Source: an uncultured Bilophila sp.
GTDB taxonomy: Bacteria; Desulfobacterota; Desulfovibrionia; Desulfovibrionales; Desulfovibrionaceae
Assembly (NCBI GenBank): GCA_959604115.1
Contig: CAUHBW010000161.1
Coordinates: forward strand, 1-8,137
Direction: 5' to 3'
DNA length: 8,137 bases
A program made the position numbers and the translations under genes. How positions within the stretch are numbered: position 1 is the first letter of the stretch; each line of letters starts with the position of its first letter. The notes under the pieces were generated by a model. The model ran no database searches and was not told the origin of the DNA. It saw nothing but the letters and a program-made list of their open reading frames with translations. Below are positions 6,886-8,137 of this stretch, piece after piece.

Positions 6886-7806
6886 TCAGTCGTCGAAGGG
6901 GACGGGGTTGCAGCAGTCGCCGTCCATGATCCGGCATTTGCAGCTCGCCACGGGTGCGAACAGGCTGCCGAGGATGCGCTCCAGCAAAATCCCTTCCCGC
7001 GAGGGCAGGCCCTGTCCGAAGGTGGCGCGGATGCCGAGGGTCACGAACTGCACCGCCCGGTCGAGGGCGATGGACAGGCTGTCGCCCTGAATGAGGCTGC
7101 CGGTGAGCACGCTGGAGAAGGTGTCTCCGGTGCCGGGGTAGTGGGCGGGGATGTACGTGCAGTCGATGCGCCAGAAACGGTCCTCGTCGCGCTCGTAGGC
7201 GATGACTGAGGTGTTCTGTCCGGGATCCCTGCCGTCTTCCAGCAGCGGAACGCTCGTGGCGACCACGGTACCGGGGCCCATCGCGGACAGGCGGCGCAGG
7301 CGGTCCTTGACCTCTCCGGGCGTGATCCGCGGCGTGCACGGCTCGTCGAGGAGCAGGGCGACTTCGGTGATGTTCGGGGTGATGATGTCGGCGCAGGAGA
7401 TGAGCCAGCGCATTTTCTCCACCATTTCCGGGGTCATGGTGGGGTCGAGCACGCCGTTGTCGCCGAGTACGGGGTCCACCACCGCGAGTCCGCCGGGCGC
7501 GAGGCAGGTACGGATGCACCGGGCCACGGAGTCCATCTGCTCCGGGGAGGCCATGAAGCCGGAATAGACGCCGTCGAAATGCAGGCCGAGGCGTTCCCAG
7601 TGGTCGAGGATGCCGCCCAGTTCGCCGGTGAGGTCGCACAGGGTGTAGTCGGTGAACTCCACCGTGTGCGTGGAAAGCACCGCCGTGGGGATCGGGCATA
7701 CCTGAATGCCCATGCAGGACAGGATCGGGATCGCCACCGTCAGCGACGTGCGTCCGAATCCCGACATGTCGTGGATCGCCGCGACTCTGGGTACTGGATT
7801 GCGCAT
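6886..7806 (-). CDS. pdxK: Pyridoxal/pyridoxamine kinase (vitamin B6 salvage)
   Basis: This cytoplasmic ribokinase-superfamily enzyme is predicted to phosphorylate pyridoxal, pyridoxamine or pyridoxine with ATP, feeding the PLP pool. The 306-residue product opens with VAAIHDMSGFGRTSLT (8-23), the substrate-binding signature of PdxK/PdxY proteins. It continues with PIPTAVLSTHT (38-48), VVDPVLGDNG (109-118), ITPNITEV (142-149) and HYPGTGDTFSSVLTG (222-236), where D228 is the expected catalytic base in the GTGD anion-hole motif. The ATG at 7806 is supported by GGAG (7814-7817), 7 bases upstream. The C-terminus (289-299) carries CKC and CC within eleven residues, after the point where many family members end; its role is unknown. 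The gene is first in the operon. PLP is a cofactor of the aminotransferase encoded two genes later, a plausible reason for co-expression. The symbol could equally be pdxY; which vitamer is preferred cannot be told. Confidence 0.94.
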   Translation of the reverse strand: MRNPVPRVAAIHDMSGFGRTSLTVAIPILSCMGIQVCPIPTAVLSTHTVEFTDYTLCDLTGELGGILDHWERLGLHFDGVYSGFMASPEQMDSVARCIRTCLAPGGLAVVDPVLGDNGVLDPTMTPEMVEKMRWLISCADIITPNITEVALLLDEPCTPRITPGEVKDRLRRLSAMGPGTVVATSVPLLEDGRDPGQNTSVIAYERDEDRFWRIDCTYIPAHYPGTGDTFSSVLTGSLIQGDSLSIALDRAVQFVTLGIRATFGQGLPSREGILLERILGSLFAPVASCKCRIMDGDCCNPVPFDD

Positions 7807-7813
7807 TGCGGGA

Positions 7814-7867
7814 CTCCGGAAAAGGCGTCGGACCGGAAGAGGGAACCCTTCCGGAGAAGGTTTTTCC
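7814..7867 (-). promoter_or_regulatory. pdxK leader with mutually exclusive hairpins
   Basis: Three overlapping pairings are possible in this stretch. Pairing A joins 7842-7851 to 7856-7867, with one mismatch and a two-base bulge. Pairing B joins CTCCGGAA at 7814-7821 to TTCCGGAG at 7849-7856, perfectly, and its 7814-7817 end is the pdxK ribosome binding site. Pairing C joins CCGGAA at 7833-7838 to TTCCGG at 7849-7854, with GG/CC added inside. All use bases 7849-7851, so only one can form at a time. Pairing B would hide the ribosome binding site. This layout is compatible with translational control, but no ligand or known RNA family is recognised. Confidence 0.35.
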
Positions 7868-8076
7868 TTATCCCGGACACCCCTCCTCCCCGAAACGTTC
7901 AAGCGTCGGGGCGGGGCGCGCCGTTGTTTTTTCAAAACACGGAGTTTCCCACACAGGGCGCGGCAAATCAAGAGATTGAGGGAGCGGGGCTCCGCTCGGA
8001 ACCCGTTCCGTCTTCTTCCCTGCTTTGGGTTTCACGAGAAACACCGATCCGTCCGTATCGGCATCCGCAGGGAAAT
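7868..8076. other. Non-coding upstream stretch with a chain of short hairpins
   Basis: I see no gene here. Five short inverted repeats occur: 7921-7942 (nine pairs, one bulge, A/T-rich), 7982-7997 (GAGCGG/CCGCTC), 7997-8010 (CGGAA/TTCCG), 8029-8042 (GTTTC/GAAAC) and 8044-8061 (CCGAT/ATCGG). The pdxK promoter probably lies in this stretch. The best minus-strand candidate is TTGATT with GAAACT 17 bases on, within 7945-7973, but the match is weak and I do not annotate it as a promoter. Confidence 0.35.
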
Positions 8077-8137
8077 CCGCGAACAGGGATTCGATAAGGG
8101 CGAAAGTCTTGGGAAGGGGCGGGGGAGGATTGGAGGG
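8077..8137. repeat. Second copy of the repeat head, cut by the window edge
   Basis: Bases 8077-8110 match 4737-4770 at 31 of 34 positions in the same orientation, followed by a G-rich stretch (8111-8137) like that after the first copy. By analogy, the hairpin and the 3' end of another minus-strand gene should lie just beyond base 8137. Confidence 0.65.

Noticed and set aside
4770..7090. Overlapping plus-strand open frames (4770-6245 and 6125-7090) opposite the operon
   Set aside because: They cover genes with clear catalytic motifs, show no domain of their own, and overlap each other. They are shadows.
6848..7699. N-terminal extension of murI into pdxK
   Set aside because: The upstream in-frame translation is arginine/histidine/proline-rich shadow of pdxK. 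The ATG at 6847 has a good ribosome binding site and the family motif follows at residue 17.
7945..7973. Sigma-70 promoter TTGATT-17-GAAACT for pdxK
   Set aside because: The -10 match is poor and such matches arise by chance; no supporting features.
1..8137. CRISPR array, tRNA, rRNA, insertion sequence or phage genes
   Set aside because: No regularly spaced direct repeats, no tRNA cloverleaf, and no transposase, integrase or phage motif was found on either strand.

Overview
The window is GC-rich bacterial chromosome with a tight layout of five protein genes, all on the minus strand. Reading 5'->3' on that strand, the order is pdxK (pyridoxal/pyridoxamine kinase), murI (glutamate racemase), a class-V aminotransferase of the alanine/serine-glyoxylate type, comEC (DNA-uptake channel) and murJ (lipid II flippase). 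The flavour of MurJ, ComEC and the aminotransferase, together with the pyrimidine/purine-rich hairpins after genes, suggests a Desulfovibrionaceae-like sulfate- or sulfite-reducing bacterium. That placement is a judgement from memory of the families, not a search result.

Region by region: 1-44 is a perfect hairpin just after the murJ stop. 45-1634 is murJ, with a GTG start chosen by its ribosome binding site. 1635-1802 holds a very G/C-rich hairpin between comEC and murJ. 1803-4466 is comEC. 4467-4847 is a 381-base gap with a structured comEC upstream region and a dispersed repeat that ends in a long hairpin. 4848-7806 is a compact operon, pdxK-murI-aminotransferase, with a 38-base gap and then a 4-base ATGA overlap. 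7807-8137 is the pdxK upstream region, with competing hairpins next to the ribosome binding site and the start of another repeat copy at the window edge.

Functionally, MurI makes D-glutamate for peptidoglycan precursors and MurJ flips the finished lipid II, so the window holds the first and last cytoplasmic-side needs of wall synthesis. PdxK salvages vitamin B6 to PLP, which the aminotransferase two genes downstream needs; MurI does not use PLP. ComEC stands alone; no other competence gene is visible here.

The genes themselves are conventional, and I see no new protein system. The unexplained signal is intergenic: a family of repeats combining a conserved head, potential G-quadruplex runs and a long hairpin. 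In two copies the family reaches exactly to the TAA stop codon of the gene before it. A second signal is a set of mutually exclusive hairpins in the pdxK leader.
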